From NCBI GenBank assembly GCA_041395725.1, contig JAWKZW010000001.1:620001-684000 (forward strand): a DNA stretch of 64,000 nt, given 5' to 3'. A program made the position numbers and the translations under genes. This stretch comes from Gammaproteobacteria bacterium. GTDB taxonomy: Bacteria > Pseudomonadota > Gammaproteobacteria > Pseudomonadales > Pseudohongiellaceae. Positions 33,528-43,595 of this stretch are shown here, in pieces (the first letter of the stretch is position 1; every line of letters begins with the position of its first letter). The notes under the pieces are model-generated. The model ran no database searches and was not told where the DNA came from. It saw only the letters and a list, made by a program, of their open reading frames with translations.

Positions 33528-34688
33528 TTAGTAGAACCACTGCAACTCAATAAAGGCCAAATTCTCCAAGGAACCAAATTCCGAATTTCGCTGTCCATTG
33601 AAAATCTGAACTCCGGCTCTCAGTTGCAGGTCTTCATATTCCCCGGGGCTATATATGAGGCTTGGGATCAGCGCCAAAGACTCGTCTTCCACGTTGTATA
33701 AAATACTGGCATCCAGTCTGGCAATTGGTTCGAATCCACGCCTAACTACTACTCCCAGGTACCGCTTTGCCAGATCGGTCCGGCTTGCTGACAGAAAATC
33801 CTGGTAATCGTAGAACTCTGGACTGGACGAACCATCTCCGCGGTAGAGCGCCTCACCAATAATGGTTGTGTTGTTGGCAAATGTATAATCCACGCTGAAT
33901 ACAAGATCCTGGTAGTTGCGAAGACTCGTCCCAAGCTTCAACTTATCAGACCAATTTTGTGTCAGCTCAACGCGAAATCCGGCACTCCCCAATTGACCGG
34001 CGGCGGCTACACCAACTGACCGAGTGCTCCCGAAATCAGCCAGCATCACGTCAAGATCTGTAGACATGAAATTACCGCGGTAACGTAATCCCCAGGGGTT
34101 TTTGTTGCCGTTCACGTCATCATCCTTGCCTACGCCAACGACTTCAGCGCTGTGCCCGTTATCAAAGTTCCAGACAAACTGCACTGCATCCACTCCCTGG
34201 CGTTCTTCGGGCTCCAGTTGCAAGGGATTGTAGGGGTTAAATCTGTCGAAGCTGCTCCATAAAAAGGTTCGGGACCAGTTGAGCTGCTGACGACCCATAC
34301 GCATGTCTACAGGTCCAACCGGTATTGTTAAGTAGGCACGATATACGCCATTTTTGACGAGTTGATGGCGCGATTTTTGCCATTGGCCCTGTATGTCCCA
34401 ATAGGGATCGGATTGTAACAACCTTTGTAAATCATATTGTGATGAAGCAAGGTAGCTCCCAAACTGCCATTCGAGATCGTAGCTAACCAACAGCGATGCT
34501 TCTCTGATAGATTCCCGCCAGGTTAGGCGCGCACGGTTAATGCCAAGAGACACATCTTCTTCGGGCTCGACAAGCGTCTTCGTGTCGAACCAGAGCGTTT
34601 TTAGATACCCGGTTACCTCAGCGGTCGCCGGTTGCATAACTACCATTGGCGGGATTAAGAATAGGCCAAACAATACTTGCCTAGCCAC
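33528..34688 (-). CDS. Predicted outer-membrane beta-barrel protein of the Lol-like operon
   Basis: This protein of about 386 residues has a signal peptide (VLFGLFLIPPMVVMQPATAE) and alternating amphipathic strands through to a terminal aromatic (FIELQWFY), the signature of an outer-membrane barrel. Internal features are VDMRMGRQQLNWSRTFLWSS and FNPYNPLQLEPEERQGVDAV. A GTG start at 34688 is preferred since GGAGG lies 6 bp upstream; it overlaps the permease stop by 8 bp. It is the last gene of the operon and may be the outer-membrane acceptor for the exported lipid. Confidence 0.7.
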   Translation of the reverse strand: MARQVLFGLFLIPPMVVMQPATAEVTGYLKTLWFDTKTLVEPEEDVSLGINRARLTWRESIREASLLVSYDLEWQFGSYLASSQYDLQRLLQSDPYWDIQGQWQKSRHQLVKNGVYRAYLTIPVGPVDMRMGRQQLNWSRTFLWSSFDRFNPYNPLQLEPEERQGVDAVQFVWNFDNGHSAEVVGVGKDDDVNGNKNPWGLRYRGNFMSTDLDVMLADFGSTRSVGVAAAGQLGSAGFRVELTQNWSDKLKLGTSLRNYQDLVFSVDYTFANNTTIIGEALYRGDGSSSPEFYDYQDFLSASRTDLAKRYLGVVVRRGFEPIARLDASILYNVEDESLALIPSLIYSPGEYEDLQLRAGVQIFNGQRNSEFGSLENLAFIELQWFY

Positions 34689-37155
34689 GAATGGCCTCCA
34701 CAGGTTGTAGCCGTGCAGCCTTGATTGCCGGATAGAGGGAAACAAATACCCCGGCGGCATAGAGCATCACCATAGGGACAATAAGATGACTGGCGATAAG
34801 ATGCGGGTAAACTCTATCTGTCATACCCGGTATAGCGGCCATACTGTCGATGAAAGCGGAAAGGTTGATGCCTTGTAGACCATAGTACTTGGCCACTAGT
34901 ACACCCAGGCACAGCCCAATAAATATACCGACTGCTCCAATAAAGGATGCCTCAATTATCAGCGTCTTAGTCACTTGTGCAGGCCTAGTACCTAACGCAA
35001 GTAACACGCCAACTTCCCTGGTCCTTTCGAGGACCGACATTAGCATCGCATTCATTACCCCTATACACACGATAAGAAAAATGACAGCGAGAATGAGGTA
35101 AAAATCAATTCGTGTCATATCCACCATCTGGACTACGACCGGCATGATTGACTCCCACGGGTATGCCTGTAAATTTGAGTCGCGTAATTGCCCATTAATC
35201 TCTTCCGCCACACTGGCACTCAAATTGCGATTGTCTAGGCGCAGTGCGACATGACTAATAGACGAACTTGATACTCCCATGAGTTCTTGTACGTGGTTTA
35301 TAGAACTGAATGCGTAACCATTGTCAAATAGTTCACTACCTGTATTGAGAATTCCGGATACACGAATAGCTGATGAGACAAGTTGATTCTGTTCATCCTG
35401 TACAGTAATAACGACACGACGCCCAACATCGACTTCCAAATCTTCAGCCAAAGATTGACCGATAACTATCCCTTCCTGTTCAGCATCCAGGTATACTCCC
35501 CTGACAATAAGTTCATGTATCCGGGTTACTTGAGTTTCTTTTGTCGGCACGACTCCTACCCAATCTACCGGCAGGGCTTGCTTTGTGCTGCTCACCATCA
35601 CAGGCACTGTCAGTCTTTCACTGCTGGCTATGATTTCAGGATATTGTGTCAGGTCTGTCGCTACCGACAAACTATCGAATAGCTCTTCATTCTTGCCAAC
35701 TTGAGTGATCTTTATCTGAACATGCGAGGTAAGCAACTGAGTCGAATTGTCGATCATTTGTTCGAAGAATCCGTCGGTAAAGGCATAAAGGAAAATAAAC
35801 GATGCCATGCCAAAGGCGCTTGCTCCCCCAGTAATAGCTGACCTCTTTGGATTGCGAAACATATTTCGCCATGCGAGTTGCCCCCACAGCCAATGGGAAG
35901 GGAATCTCACTGATTGTTCTAACTTGCTCGCTATGTGGGAATGCTCACGTACACCTCGAATGGCTTCCACTGGTTTTAAACGAGAGGCTTTCCACGCGGG
36001 TGCTATTGCTGGTAACAGGCAAATCAAGAAGACAGCACCCGATATTAGTATCAAGTGATCCAAGCGCAGCAGCGGGTAAACGATTCCAGATAGACTAGGC
36101 ATGGTTTCCATAGCTTCGGTAAAGTTAGACAGATTCATGCCGTTTTCAGACCAGATACTGGTAAAGGTAATTCCAACAGCGTTACCAAGCACGATGCCAA
36201 CGAGAGCTATAGCTAGTGATTCCCAGATAACGAGCGATACAATCTGTCGTGGCTGAGTACCCATCGCGCGCATCACACCGAATTCGTGCGTACGCTCCAT
36301 CACCGACATTAACAAAGTGTTTGCAATGCCTGCAGTCACAACAACAAAGACTATGGTGAGCACCACGTAGGCGATTGCTTCATGAAACTTTACCGACTGA
36401 ACGACAGATGGGAGCAGCTCATCCCACGCGTACACCTCATAGTCCTGCCCAAGGGAGTCAGTTAGCAACTCACTGGTAGCGGCAACATCTTGACGATCTG
36501 CCAGTCTTATACTCCAGGCACTGTATTGACCCCACATCGAGTAAATTTCTTGGGCGTCTTGTATGGGGAGAAAAGCCAATGATTCGTCTAGAGTGTCTAT
36601 ACCTGAATCAAAAATACCGACAAGTCGGAATCTATCGGCGCCAATTGAACCATCGGCGGCTTGTACGATGACATCCACGGCTTCACCTATCGAAACACCA
36701 AGCTCTTCAGCAAGCACTTGCCCAATAACGATTTCCAAATCGCCGCCGTCCAAATATCGTCCTTCAACAATTGTCCGATGCAGCGTCGTGACTGACTTTT
36801 CCCTATTTGGATCGACACCATAGACCGCGGCCGTAACTGACGCATCACTATTACTTAACAATGCGAAACTTTCTATTCTTGGAGCATATGTTGACCCGCT
36901 TGGTAACTGATCGAAGATCTCTGGCTCTTCTTCTGACAAGGATAATGCCAATTCTTTTTCGTCGTGATAGCCTTGTCGATGTGTTTTTAGATGCCCGGTA
37001 AGATACTGGATATTATTAGTAATCATCTGTTCATTTACCCCATCGATAAATGCCCAGATAAAAATCAGACCCCACACTCCGATCACAACAGCGCTCACGG
37101 TTACTACAGAACGCCGCGTATTGCGTACAAAGTTACGAAGTGCGAGTCGAAGCAT
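34681..37155 (-). CDS. Fused double FtsX/MacB-type ABC permease (LolC/E-like)
   Basis: This protein of about 824 residues contains two permease modules in tandem. Each begins with LALRNFVRNTRRSVVTV-like or LAWRNMFRNPKRSAIT, has a periplasmic MacB_PCD domain, and ends in three helices with an EFGVMRAMGTQPRQIVSLVI-like or REVGVLLALGTRPAQV motif, then LKPVEAIRG. LolCE-type extractors normally use two separate chains; here they are fused. The start at 37155 (MLRLALRN) overlaps the ATPase gene by 23 bp. It would work with the ATPase to extract lipids or lipoproteins. Confidence 0.85.
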   Translation of the reverse strand: MLRLALRNFVRNTRRSVVTVSAVVIGVWGLIFIWAFIDGVNEQMITNNIQYLTGHLKTHRQGYHDEKELALSLSEEEPEIFDQLPSGSTYAPRIESFALLSNSDASVTAAVYGVDPNREKSVTTLHRTIVEGRYLDGGDLEIVIGQVLAEELGVSIGEAVDVIVQAADGSIGADRFRLVGIFDSGIDTLDESLAFLPIQDAQEIYSMWGQYSAWSIRLADRQDVAATSELLTDSLGQDYEVYAWDELLPSVVQSVKFHEAIAYVVLTIVFVVVTAGIANTLLMSVMERTHEFGVMRAMGTQPRQIVSLVIWESLAIALVGIVLGNAVGITFTSIWSENGMNLSNFTEAMETMPSLSGIVYPLLRLDHLILISGAVFLICLLPAIAPAWKASRLKPVEAIRGVREHSHIASKLEQSVRFPSHWLWGQLAWRNMFRNPKRSAITGGASAFGMASFIFLYAFTDGFFEQMIDNSTQLLTSHVQIKITQVGKNEELFDSLSVATDLTQYPEIIASSERLTVPVMVSSTKQALPVDWVGVVPTKETQVTRIHELIVRGVYLDAEQEGIVIGQSLAEDLEVDVGRRVVITVQDEQNQLVSSAIRVSGILNTGSELFDNGYAFSSINHVQELMGVSSSSISHVALRLDNRNLSASVAEEINGQLRDSNLQAYPWESIMPVVVQMVDMTRIDFYLILAVIFLIVCIGVMNAMLMSVLERTREVGVLLALGTRPAQVTKTLIIEASFIGAVGIFIGLCLGVLVAKYYGLQGINLSAFIDSMAAIPGMTDRVYPHLIASHLIVPMVMLYAAGVFVSLYPAIKAARLQPVEAIRG

Positions 37156-37882
37156 CGTTAGCTGCCCCCTGTGCTGATCTCCTCCATTGCTGCAATTCGG
37201 CATCCTGTAAATCACTGGCTATACGACCATCTTTCAACTGTATGATCCGAGTCGCACGCTCCATAACCATGGGATCATGAGTTGAAAACAAAAACGTAAT
37301 CCCCTGTTCAATATTTAGCAAACGCATCAGTTTCAGTAGATCCGATCCTGTTTTGCTATCAAGATTCGCTGTAGGTTCATCGGCAAGCACTATTGCCGGA
37401 GTGCTGACGATTGCTCTTGCAACGGCCACGCGCTGCTGTTGACCACCCGACAATTCGTTGGGACGTCTACCTCCCTCTTGTTCCAACCCCACCTGCTGCA
37501 AAACGGCTTGTGCACGTTCTCGTCGTTCTCTAGCGCCAACACCCTGTAACGTCATCACATACTCAACATTTTCAAGCGCAGTAAGTACAGAAATCAGGTT
37601 GTACTCCTGAAATACGAATCCTATATTCCAAAGACGAAGGTCCGTAAGTTGTTTTCGATTGAGGTCCGTAATTTCAGTTCCTGCTATAAATATCGAGCCT
37701 GAGTCAGGACGGTCGAGACCACCGATCTGATTGAGTAGCGTCGTTTTTCCTGAACCCGAAGGCCCAACCATCGCAGTGAACTCGCCTTCTCCGATCGTTA
37801 TATTCACATTGTCCAAGGCCTTTACAACAAATGGCCCGGTGGAGAAGTGACGACTTACCTTGTTGACTTCGACCAATGACAT
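37133..37882 (-). CDS. ABC transporter ATPase (LolD/MacB-like)
   Basis: This protein of about 249 residues has the Walker A motif GPSGSGKTTLLNQ, the Q-loop in FVFQEYNLISVLTALENVEY, the signature LSGGQQQRVAVARA, Walker B IVLADEPTANLD and the switch His in FSTHDPMV. It belongs to the LolD/MacB class. The start at 37882 (MSLVEVNK) overlaps the LolA-like gene on its 5' side by none and lies 11 bp after its stop region. It powers the fused permease encoded next. Confidence 0.92.
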   Translation of the reverse strand: MSLVEVNKVSRHFSTGPFVVKALDNVNITIGEGEFTAMVGPSGSGKTTLLNQIGGLDRPDSGSIFIAGTEITDLNRKQLTDLRLWNIGFVFQEYNLISVLTALENVEYVMTLQGVGARERRERAQAVLQQVGLEQEGGRRPNELSGGQQQRVAVARAIVSTPAIVLADEPTANLDSKTGSDLLKLMRLLNIEQGITFLFSTHDPMVMERATRIIQLKDGRIASDLQDAELQQWRRSAQGAANDASTRTS

Positions 37883-37893
37883 AATTTCTTCTC

Positions 37894-38676
37894 TCAAATA
37901 TTTTGTGATCGAAGATTGCGCTGCGTAAAAATAGTTGGATCTATATCATGATCGAATTTGATACTGACTATTTCAAAAATCGTAAGCCTATTTTCATCGT
38001 CGAAAGGGCGAAGCACCCAACGTGTTGGAATCTCCCTACCATCCATAAACTTAACTTCTGAAAAGTTTAGTTCTCGAACTTCTTCACCAACGTCGTCGAA
38101 ATACAACTGCCTTTCGGGTATTCCGTTCTCGGAGTGAATCCAAGACTCGATTCGCCCCCATACAACCGCCCCATCAGAATTAGGAGTAGATACGATCTTG
38201 ACAAGATCACCATTTCCAGAATTTTCACTTTCTACCAAAACATGAGAATAGTCCGTCACTATGCTACTTTGCTTAACTAAGTCATCATTGCTTAAATCCG
38301 ATCCCATCCATGGTTGAAGCATCATGGAAGGAGGAACCTTGATTACACGATCAATGTTTGGAATGTAATTCCACATCTCAGAGCCAAGCCGCAATGATCC
38401 GATACCCCTCTCTTTTCTCGGTGACAGTACCCTAATGAAGGTATTGTCTGGCCTATGCATCCACACATCGAGTTCGAGTTCCCGCCGCCAATACTCGGTT
38501 TCAATAGTCATAACAAACCGCCCCTGATTTGTTGTTGACCACAACAAGGAATCCATCTTGCTTATTAATTCAGTTGCTTCATTGGTTGTAGGCTGAGGTT
38601 GGGCAATTGCCGCTAACGAAACCAACGCCAATAAAAGAAATACATATGCATATCGAAGTGCTGATGTAGTAACCAA
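37894..38676 (-). CDS. LolA-like outer membrane lipoprotein-sorting protein
   Basis: This 260-residue exported protein has a signal peptide (VFLLLALVSLAAIAQP) and the LolA-like fold pattern: LDVWMHRPDNTFIRVLSPRK, GIGSLRLGSEMWNYIPNIDR, VIKVPPSMMLQPWMGSDLSN, and the C-terminal ILRVPFDDENR-like WVLRPFDDENRLTI. Such proteins carry lipids or lipoproteins across the periplasm. It opens an operon with ATPase, fused permease and barrel. It seems complete. Confidence 0.85.
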   Translation of the reverse strand: MVTTSALRYAYVFLLLALVSLAAIAQPQPTTNEATELISKMDSLLWSTTNQGRFVMTIETEYWRRELELDVWMHRPDNTFIRVLSPRKERGIGSLRLGSEMWNYIPNIDRVIKVPPSMMLQPWMGSDLSNDDLVKQSSIVTDYSHVLVESENSGNGDLVKIVSTPNSDGAVVWGRIESWIHSENGIPERQLYFDDVGEEVRELNFSEVKFMDGREIPTRWVLRPFDDENRLTIFEIVSIKFDHDIDPTIFTQRNLRSQNI

Positions 38677-38699
38677 TGATTTTCTCCCATTTCAAGTAG

Positions 38700-38975
38700 A
38701 GGGGTGTGATCTGAACTTCTACGTAATACCGGAAAGCTCAAGGATATGTTTCTGAGATCAGGATGGGATAATTCGGCGTAACTAGTACAATCAACTTCTA
38801 ATATCTCCGTATATTTTTGCAGGCAAGTCTGCCCATCCGGAAATCTTCGTGTGTTAAAAAAACCAAGCATCGTAGGCTGACTCCGGCATATCGGTTCTCG
38901 CAGTGGACATCCTAGAAGGTAAGAGAGTATTGGTGTAGCGTACGTCACGTCAAAATCCTGTTTATCCGATAACAA
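38700..38975 (-). pseudogene. Decayed N-terminal piece of a PRPP synthetase
   Basis: The frame contains TRRFPDGQTCLQ and YAELSHPDLRNISLSFPVLR. These align with YRRFPDGESYLRL and LVEMSSPDRKFVPLSFLTST of the intact PRPP synthetase at 48457-49377. Only about 85 residues remain, with no catalytic loops. It follows a truncated phosphorylase just as in the intact operon, so it is the second half of a decayed duplicate. Confidence 0.65.
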
Positions 38976-40002
38976 TCAGGTCGTTGTTCTGGTCATAATA
39001 ATCTAACGCGTATTTCAACTCCCCGGAGCTAGCGCTGAATAATGTAAAAAGCGGGTCGCCAGGGTTTACTGTTTCCCCTACCGACACGTACAAGCGAAGC
39101 CCGGCTACCTTGTCAACCGGAGCACCAGCCAATTTCGCCAGCCTAGTAAGGCGCCTGTTATCAATCGCTTTGACATTGCCTCCTTCCGGTGAAGCCTGAA
39201 TGCTGGCATATGTTGGTTCCTCAAGGTCTTTCATGCCACCTTGAGCATCAGCAATTTTTTGAAATTGCTTCCAGGCCAGCCCGCTGTCCAGAATATCTCT
39301 TGTCTTTTCGGTGGCCGTTTCGATTCCACAGGATGCCGCCATATCTATCAGATTAGCTGAAAGTAATAACGCTTTTTCCCGAAGATCGATTGGCGCATCT
39401 TCATCAAGCTTAAGCACCGCTAATACGTCTATCGCTTCTTGAACTGGTCCAATTCCTGATCCTACCGGTTGGCTGCCCTCTGTAAATACACAGCGAACCT
39501 CAATCCCACAAGCTTTCCCCACGCGTGCAAACAAGCCGGCTAGTCGATTTGCTTCTGGGCCCGTTTTCACCTTAGCTGTTTTACCAACAGGCATATCTAT
39601 AACGACATGGGTGGATCCTGCAGCGATTTTTCTAGACAAGACTGATGCTACCAACTGACCTTCTCTATCGAGATTCAATGCCCGTTCAATTCGATTCATC
39701 ACATCATCGGCGAGACCCACATCTATGGCGCCGCCCCAAACCAAGCAGGCACCAACCTCTGAAACTATGCGTTTCATCTCCGATATTTCAAATTGCACAT
39801 CAAACAAGGCATCTAGTGTATCTGCCGTTCCAGCTGGCGAAGTGATTGCCCGAGACAAAGTTTTCGGAATAACTAACCCTGCAGCACTAGCGATTGCTAC
39901 TACTATAGGTGTGGTTCTGTTTCCTGGAACTCCGCCTGTGCAATGGTTGTCAAAGACACGCTCATTGTCTTCCCACGAAATCCCCACCCTTTTCTCAACC
40001 AT
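38962..40002 (-). pseudogene. 5'-truncated AMP/thymidine phosphorylase duplicate
   Basis: This 346-residue frame aligns from residue 176 onward with the intact phosphorylase at 49381-50934. It keeps the phosphate-binding segment DNHCTGGVPGNRTTPIVVAI and AITSPAGTADTLDALF but lacks the N-terminal domain and first helices (about 175 residues). Stops are absent, so the loss may be recent or the remainder may still be made. The start ATG at 40002 is probably not native. Confidence 0.7.
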
Positions 40003-41086
40003 TGGCCTCTACAACCTTTAACATGTCAATCACAGTCATATTATTATCGTGTTGTGGTTTCCTTAACATCTATCATTTCCTAGAAAGTAGTCAGTACCAG
40101 CTCGATCTGAAGAGTTTTCAAGCCTTCGTTAAAGGCTTTCTTACTTACTCTCATTGCCCTCTATCTTTGTGTCCTTGCGTACACTTATATCAGCGCTAAT
40201 ACTGACTGGGAACGTATTCACACTAATCGAGTACCCAGAAATGTCCCAAATAATTAGTCACCCTTGGATTTCATTATCATAAGATCACAAGGAACGTCAT
40301 CAAGAATCTTTTCTGCGGTACTGCCGACAACAATCCGTTCTAGTTTATTTCTCGCAAGCGCACCAATGATCAATATATTAGCCCTAATTTTTTCAAGGTA
40401 ATGCATCATCTCAATCTTAGTATCTCCGTTAGCGATCTTTACAAATTCGGGGTCGACGTTGTGCCTGGAGAGAAGCTCGTACATTTTGCGATTATGGCGC
40501 CTTTTCATATCCCGACTTTGAGGTGAATTCTGCTCGGAGTTTTGACTACCATATTCAGGGTAGTAGTACGCATGAAAAACACCCGGTTGATGACCAACTA
40601 ACTCCGAGATGTATTCTGCTGCCGCAATCAGGCTGTCATCTAAATTCGTCTGTTCCGAACTGTTATGTAACGGATCCACCGCCGCCACCACGCGGCCATT
40701 CTCATACCAGCCATAAGGTTTAGTTAACAGCAATGGCACCGAGCACATCCGAATAAGCTGCCAATCGGTATTGGTGATTAGCGTTTGCCTCAGCAGATTA
40801 TGTCTATGGGTACTCTTCAAAACGATATCAGGCTGTATTTCATCCACTTTGTCTAATATTGATTGAGGCAGGTTCTTCTCTAGACATAAATCGATATTGA
40901 CAGGAATTTCAAGACTGGAAAATTCGTTTCTTAGCTCACTTATCAATAATTCCTGTAGTTCGTCAGATCCACTCTGGGCACTCTCATTGCTGGCTGTTCT
41001 TATATCAAGTCGATAGTAGCTGCTCTCTTTCCCAATCACTTGGCAGTTGAATCGCCCCGGGAACACCGGAGACCCTTTTGTGTGAG

Positions 41087-41992
41087 TCAGGGTACGCTGG
41101 CTGACTCTTCCAGCTGTTCATAGTAAGTCTGCTCAAACTCCACAGGTGGTACATCACCGATTGGGCCAAGTAGCCTGCGCTGATTGAACCAGTCTACCCA
41201 TTCCAGGGTGGAATATTCCACCGGATCAATCGATTTCCAAGGCCCGTGTCGATGAATTACCTCCGTTTTATACAAGCCGATGATAGACTCCGCCAGGGCA
41301 TTGTCATAAGAGTCACCTGTTGTGCCCACAGAACACTGTATGCCTGATTCGGCAAGTCGTTCGGTGTATCGTATGGCCAAATATTGACTACCTCGATCAC
41401 TGTGATGGATGAGTCCCTCAGTATTTCCTCGAGCCCATAATGCCTGCTCCAGGGCATCCAGCACCAGCTCCGCTTTCATGGAGCGCGACACCCGCCATCC
41501 CACGATTCGACGTGCGAATACATCAATGACGAAAGCTACATAGACCACACCGGTCCAGGTAGCGACGTAGGTAAAATCTGCAACCCAAAGCTGGTTCGGT
41601 CGATCGGCCCTGAACTGGCGTTGCACCAGGTCAGCAGGTCTGTCTGCTGACTCATCAGGGATCGTCGTGCGGTATTTCTTGCCGCCGCGGATTGCGCCTG
41701 AAATACCAAGTTGCGCCATCAAACGTTCCACCGTGCACCGGGCCACTTCCCAATTCTCCCGGTTCAATTGCCGCCAGATCTTCCTGGCACCATAGACCTG
41801 AAAGTTGTCTTCAAATACACGGACAATCTCAGGTATCAGCTCTGCATCTCGATGTGCTCTGGCCGGTAACCTTGATGGATCGGTCTGGCGTGCCTTGGCT
41901 TCGTAATATGTCGACGGGGCGATTGGCAACTGCTTGCAAATCGACTCGACCCCATGGGCATCTCGATGTTCGTCAATGAACGACACCATCAC
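41087..41992 (-). CDS. IS3-family OrfB transposase, copy 2
   Basis: This 301-residue DDE transposase is identical in sequence to the copy 1 protein. The catalytic Asp, Asp and Glu residues (LWVADFTYVATW, HHSDRGSQY, NALAESIIG) are present. It overlaps orfA by 4 bp. Confidence 0.93.
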   Translation of the reverse strand: MMVSFIDEHRDAHGVESICKQLPIAPSTYYEAKARQTDPSRLPARAHRDAELIPEIVRVFEDNFQVYGARKIWRQLNRENWEVARCTVERLMAQLGISGAIRGGKKYRTTIPDESADRPADLVQRQFRADRPNQLWVADFTYVATWTGVVYVAFVIDVFARRIVGWRVSRSMKAELVLDALEQALWARGNTEGLIHHSDRGSQYLAIRYTERLAESGIQCSVGTTGDSYDNALAESIIGLYKTEVIHRHGPWKSIDPVEYSTLEWVDWFNQRRLLGPIGDVPPVEFEQTYYEQLEESASVP

Positions 41993-42309
41993 TTCGGTCG
42001 GCGGTCGAGCTCCGCCTGGGCGAAAAAAGCTGATGCCTTACGTAGGATTTCGTTAGCCTGTTTCAGCTCCCGATTCTCACGTTGCAGCTGCTTCAGTAGC
42101 GCCTTCTCATCCGTTGTCAGCCCAGCTCGTTCGCCTTGATCCCGTTCTGACTGGCGAACCCATCGGCGCAGCGTCTCATGCGTACAACCAATTTTGGCTG
42201 ATACCGATTGAATTGCTGCCCATTGAGAACTGTGTTCTTTTTCCGCTTCCCGTACCAGGCGTACGGCCCTTTCCCGGACTTCCGGGGCATATCGATTTGA
42301 TCTACTCAT
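41989..42309 (-). CDS. IS3-family OrfA, copy 2
   Basis: This 106-residue helix-turn-helix protein is identical to copy 1 OrfA. It reads MSRSNRYAPEVRERAVRLVR at its start and has a leucine-zipper-like end. It lies inside the split stress protein gene. Confidence 0.92.
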   Translation of the reverse strand: MSRSNRYAPEVRERAVRLVREAEKEHSSQWAAIQSVSAKIGCTHETLRRWVRQSERDQGERAGLTTDEKALLKQLQRENRELKQANEILRKASAFFAQAELDRRPK

Positions 42310-42475
42310 TACTCTATCCTCTCAAAGAATAGAGTCTCCGGGAATACCGGGGCGATTCAGTTGATAAAAAGCTCAACCTTTGCCTTAGTTCTGTGTGCTA
42401 GCAACTTCGCTTTGTCTATCACGTGATCATGCAACACAGTAGGATCAATAATTACTAGTATCGTACGGATGCTAT

Positions 42476-43372
42476 TCATATGCTCTCCATTCTGCCGGAT
42501 TGCGACTCACTAATCCTCGTCGTATTTACTATTGAGATTCCAACTATCACTGCAAGTGCTCCCAGTATTTGAGGTATTGTCAGAGATTCCGAATAGAAGA
42601 GAAATCCGATTAGCAGACCCAAAATAGGTGTTAAGAAGGAATATGCATTGGCTTGATAGAGTGGAACTCTCGCCAACAACCAGAACCAAAGTACAAATGC
42701 AAGGGATGTACCAAACAGACTTAGCAAAAGGAGGCTTACTACCAAGCCTAGCGTAAACTGAAAGTGTGTTAAATCTTCAAGATAGAAACTCATGAAAGCC
42801 AAAGGCAAAGCACCCAAAATCAGCTGCCACCCCATCGCATAGAGGCTATCAACCTGGGTAGAAATTCGTTTAAGAAATAAATTGCTTATGGCGATTCCAG
42901 TAGAGGCGAATAATACATAACCAATACCACGAACTAACTCGCCTCCTTGTAGATTCATTGAACCAATGCTTATAACAACAATTCCAGAGAAGCCCAGGGT
43001 TAGACCGATGAAAGACTTTTTACCAAACCTCTCCATCAATACATACCAGCCAAGAGCAGACGCAATTAGCGGCTGTGTGTTAGTTAGCACAGTCGCCAAT
43101 CCTGGAGACAAAATTCCACCAGCATAGAACATTCCCCAGAATCCAGCAGTAGTAGCTGTCAACGCAATTACCACTATCGTCGCCCAGTTGCCCTTGCCTT
43201 TTATAGGTGGCCGCCTAAGCAATCTGGCCATTAGTATAAGAGCCAAACCCGATATTAACGCTCGAACAAACGCAAGTAGGAGTGGGGGTGAATATTCGAG
43301 ACCTATAGATATTAGTGGATAGCATAAAGCCCAAAGAAACATTACTGTTGTCGCTACCAAAGGAATAGTCAC
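42476..43372 (-). CDS. EamA/DMT-family transporter
   Basis: This 298-residue protein has about ten membrane helices in two EamA repeats. The first starts VATTVMFLWALCYPLISIGL and shows GFWGMFYAGGILSPGLATVL; the second shows ALPLAFMSFYLEDLTHFQFT and TSLAFVLWFWLLARVPLYQA. DMT transporters export small metabolites. It overlapped the start of the stress protein gene by 4 bp before the IS insertion, so both were one transcript. The substrate is unknown. Confidence 0.85.
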   Translation of the reverse strand: MTIPLVATTVMFLWALCYPLISIGLEYSPPLLLAFVRALISGLALILMARLLRRPPIKGKGNWATIVVIALTATTAGFWGMFYAGGILSPGLATVLTNTQPLIASALGWYVLMERFGKKSFIGLTLGFSGIVVISIGSMNLQGGELVRGIGYVLFASTGIAISNLFLKRISTQVDSLYAMGWQLILGALPLAFMSFYLEDLTHFQFTLGLVVSLLLLSLFGTSLAFVLWFWLLARVPLYQANAYSFLTPILGLLIGFLFYSESLTIPQILGALAVIVGISIVNTTRISESQSGRMESI

Positions 43373-43595
43373 GACTTACGCTCATTGCAATTATTGGACG
43401 AGCACTTTGCAGGGTTTCCTAACCAAAGGTGGTGTCGCGCACCTATGGATCGCTCAAGTGACCAGCCATATTTATGTACTAATAGATTCATGCTATGAAA
43501 AGGCGTGACATCGTCGTCATCAAAATCACCTCGGAGGTTGATCCTGGAAACGAAATTGAGCTCAGTTTTCTGACTTCCTTCATTCTCATGCCTTC

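Larger units (their letters stand above)
41049..42358 (-). mobile_element. IS3-family insertion sequence, copy 2 (1310 bp), inside usp
   Basis: The same element as at 25785-27094, in inverse orientation, with identical encoded proteins. It is flanked by an AGTT duplication (41045-41048 and 42359-42362), a 4-bp target site. The insertion splits a universal stress protein gene exactly. Identity of the copies and the intact duplication point to recent transposition. Confidence 0.92.
40254..42479 (-). pseudogene. Universal stress protein (tandem UspA domains), split by IS copy 2
   Basis: The 5' part (42479-42360) encodes 40 residues starting MNSIRTILVIIDPTVLHDHV and ending KVELFIN. The rest (41044-40254) continues with CQVIGKESSYYRLDI and ends NILIIGALARNKLERIVVGS and DLMIMKSKGD. 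Removing the IS and one AGTT copy joins them in frame at AAC-TGC, giving about 303 residues with two Usp domains (the second begins VVAAVDPLHN, with GSTAEKILDDVPCDLM at its end). The ancestral gene overlapped the EamA gene stop by 4 bp. Its 3' part could still be expressed from the IS end as a fragment. Confidence 0.85.
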
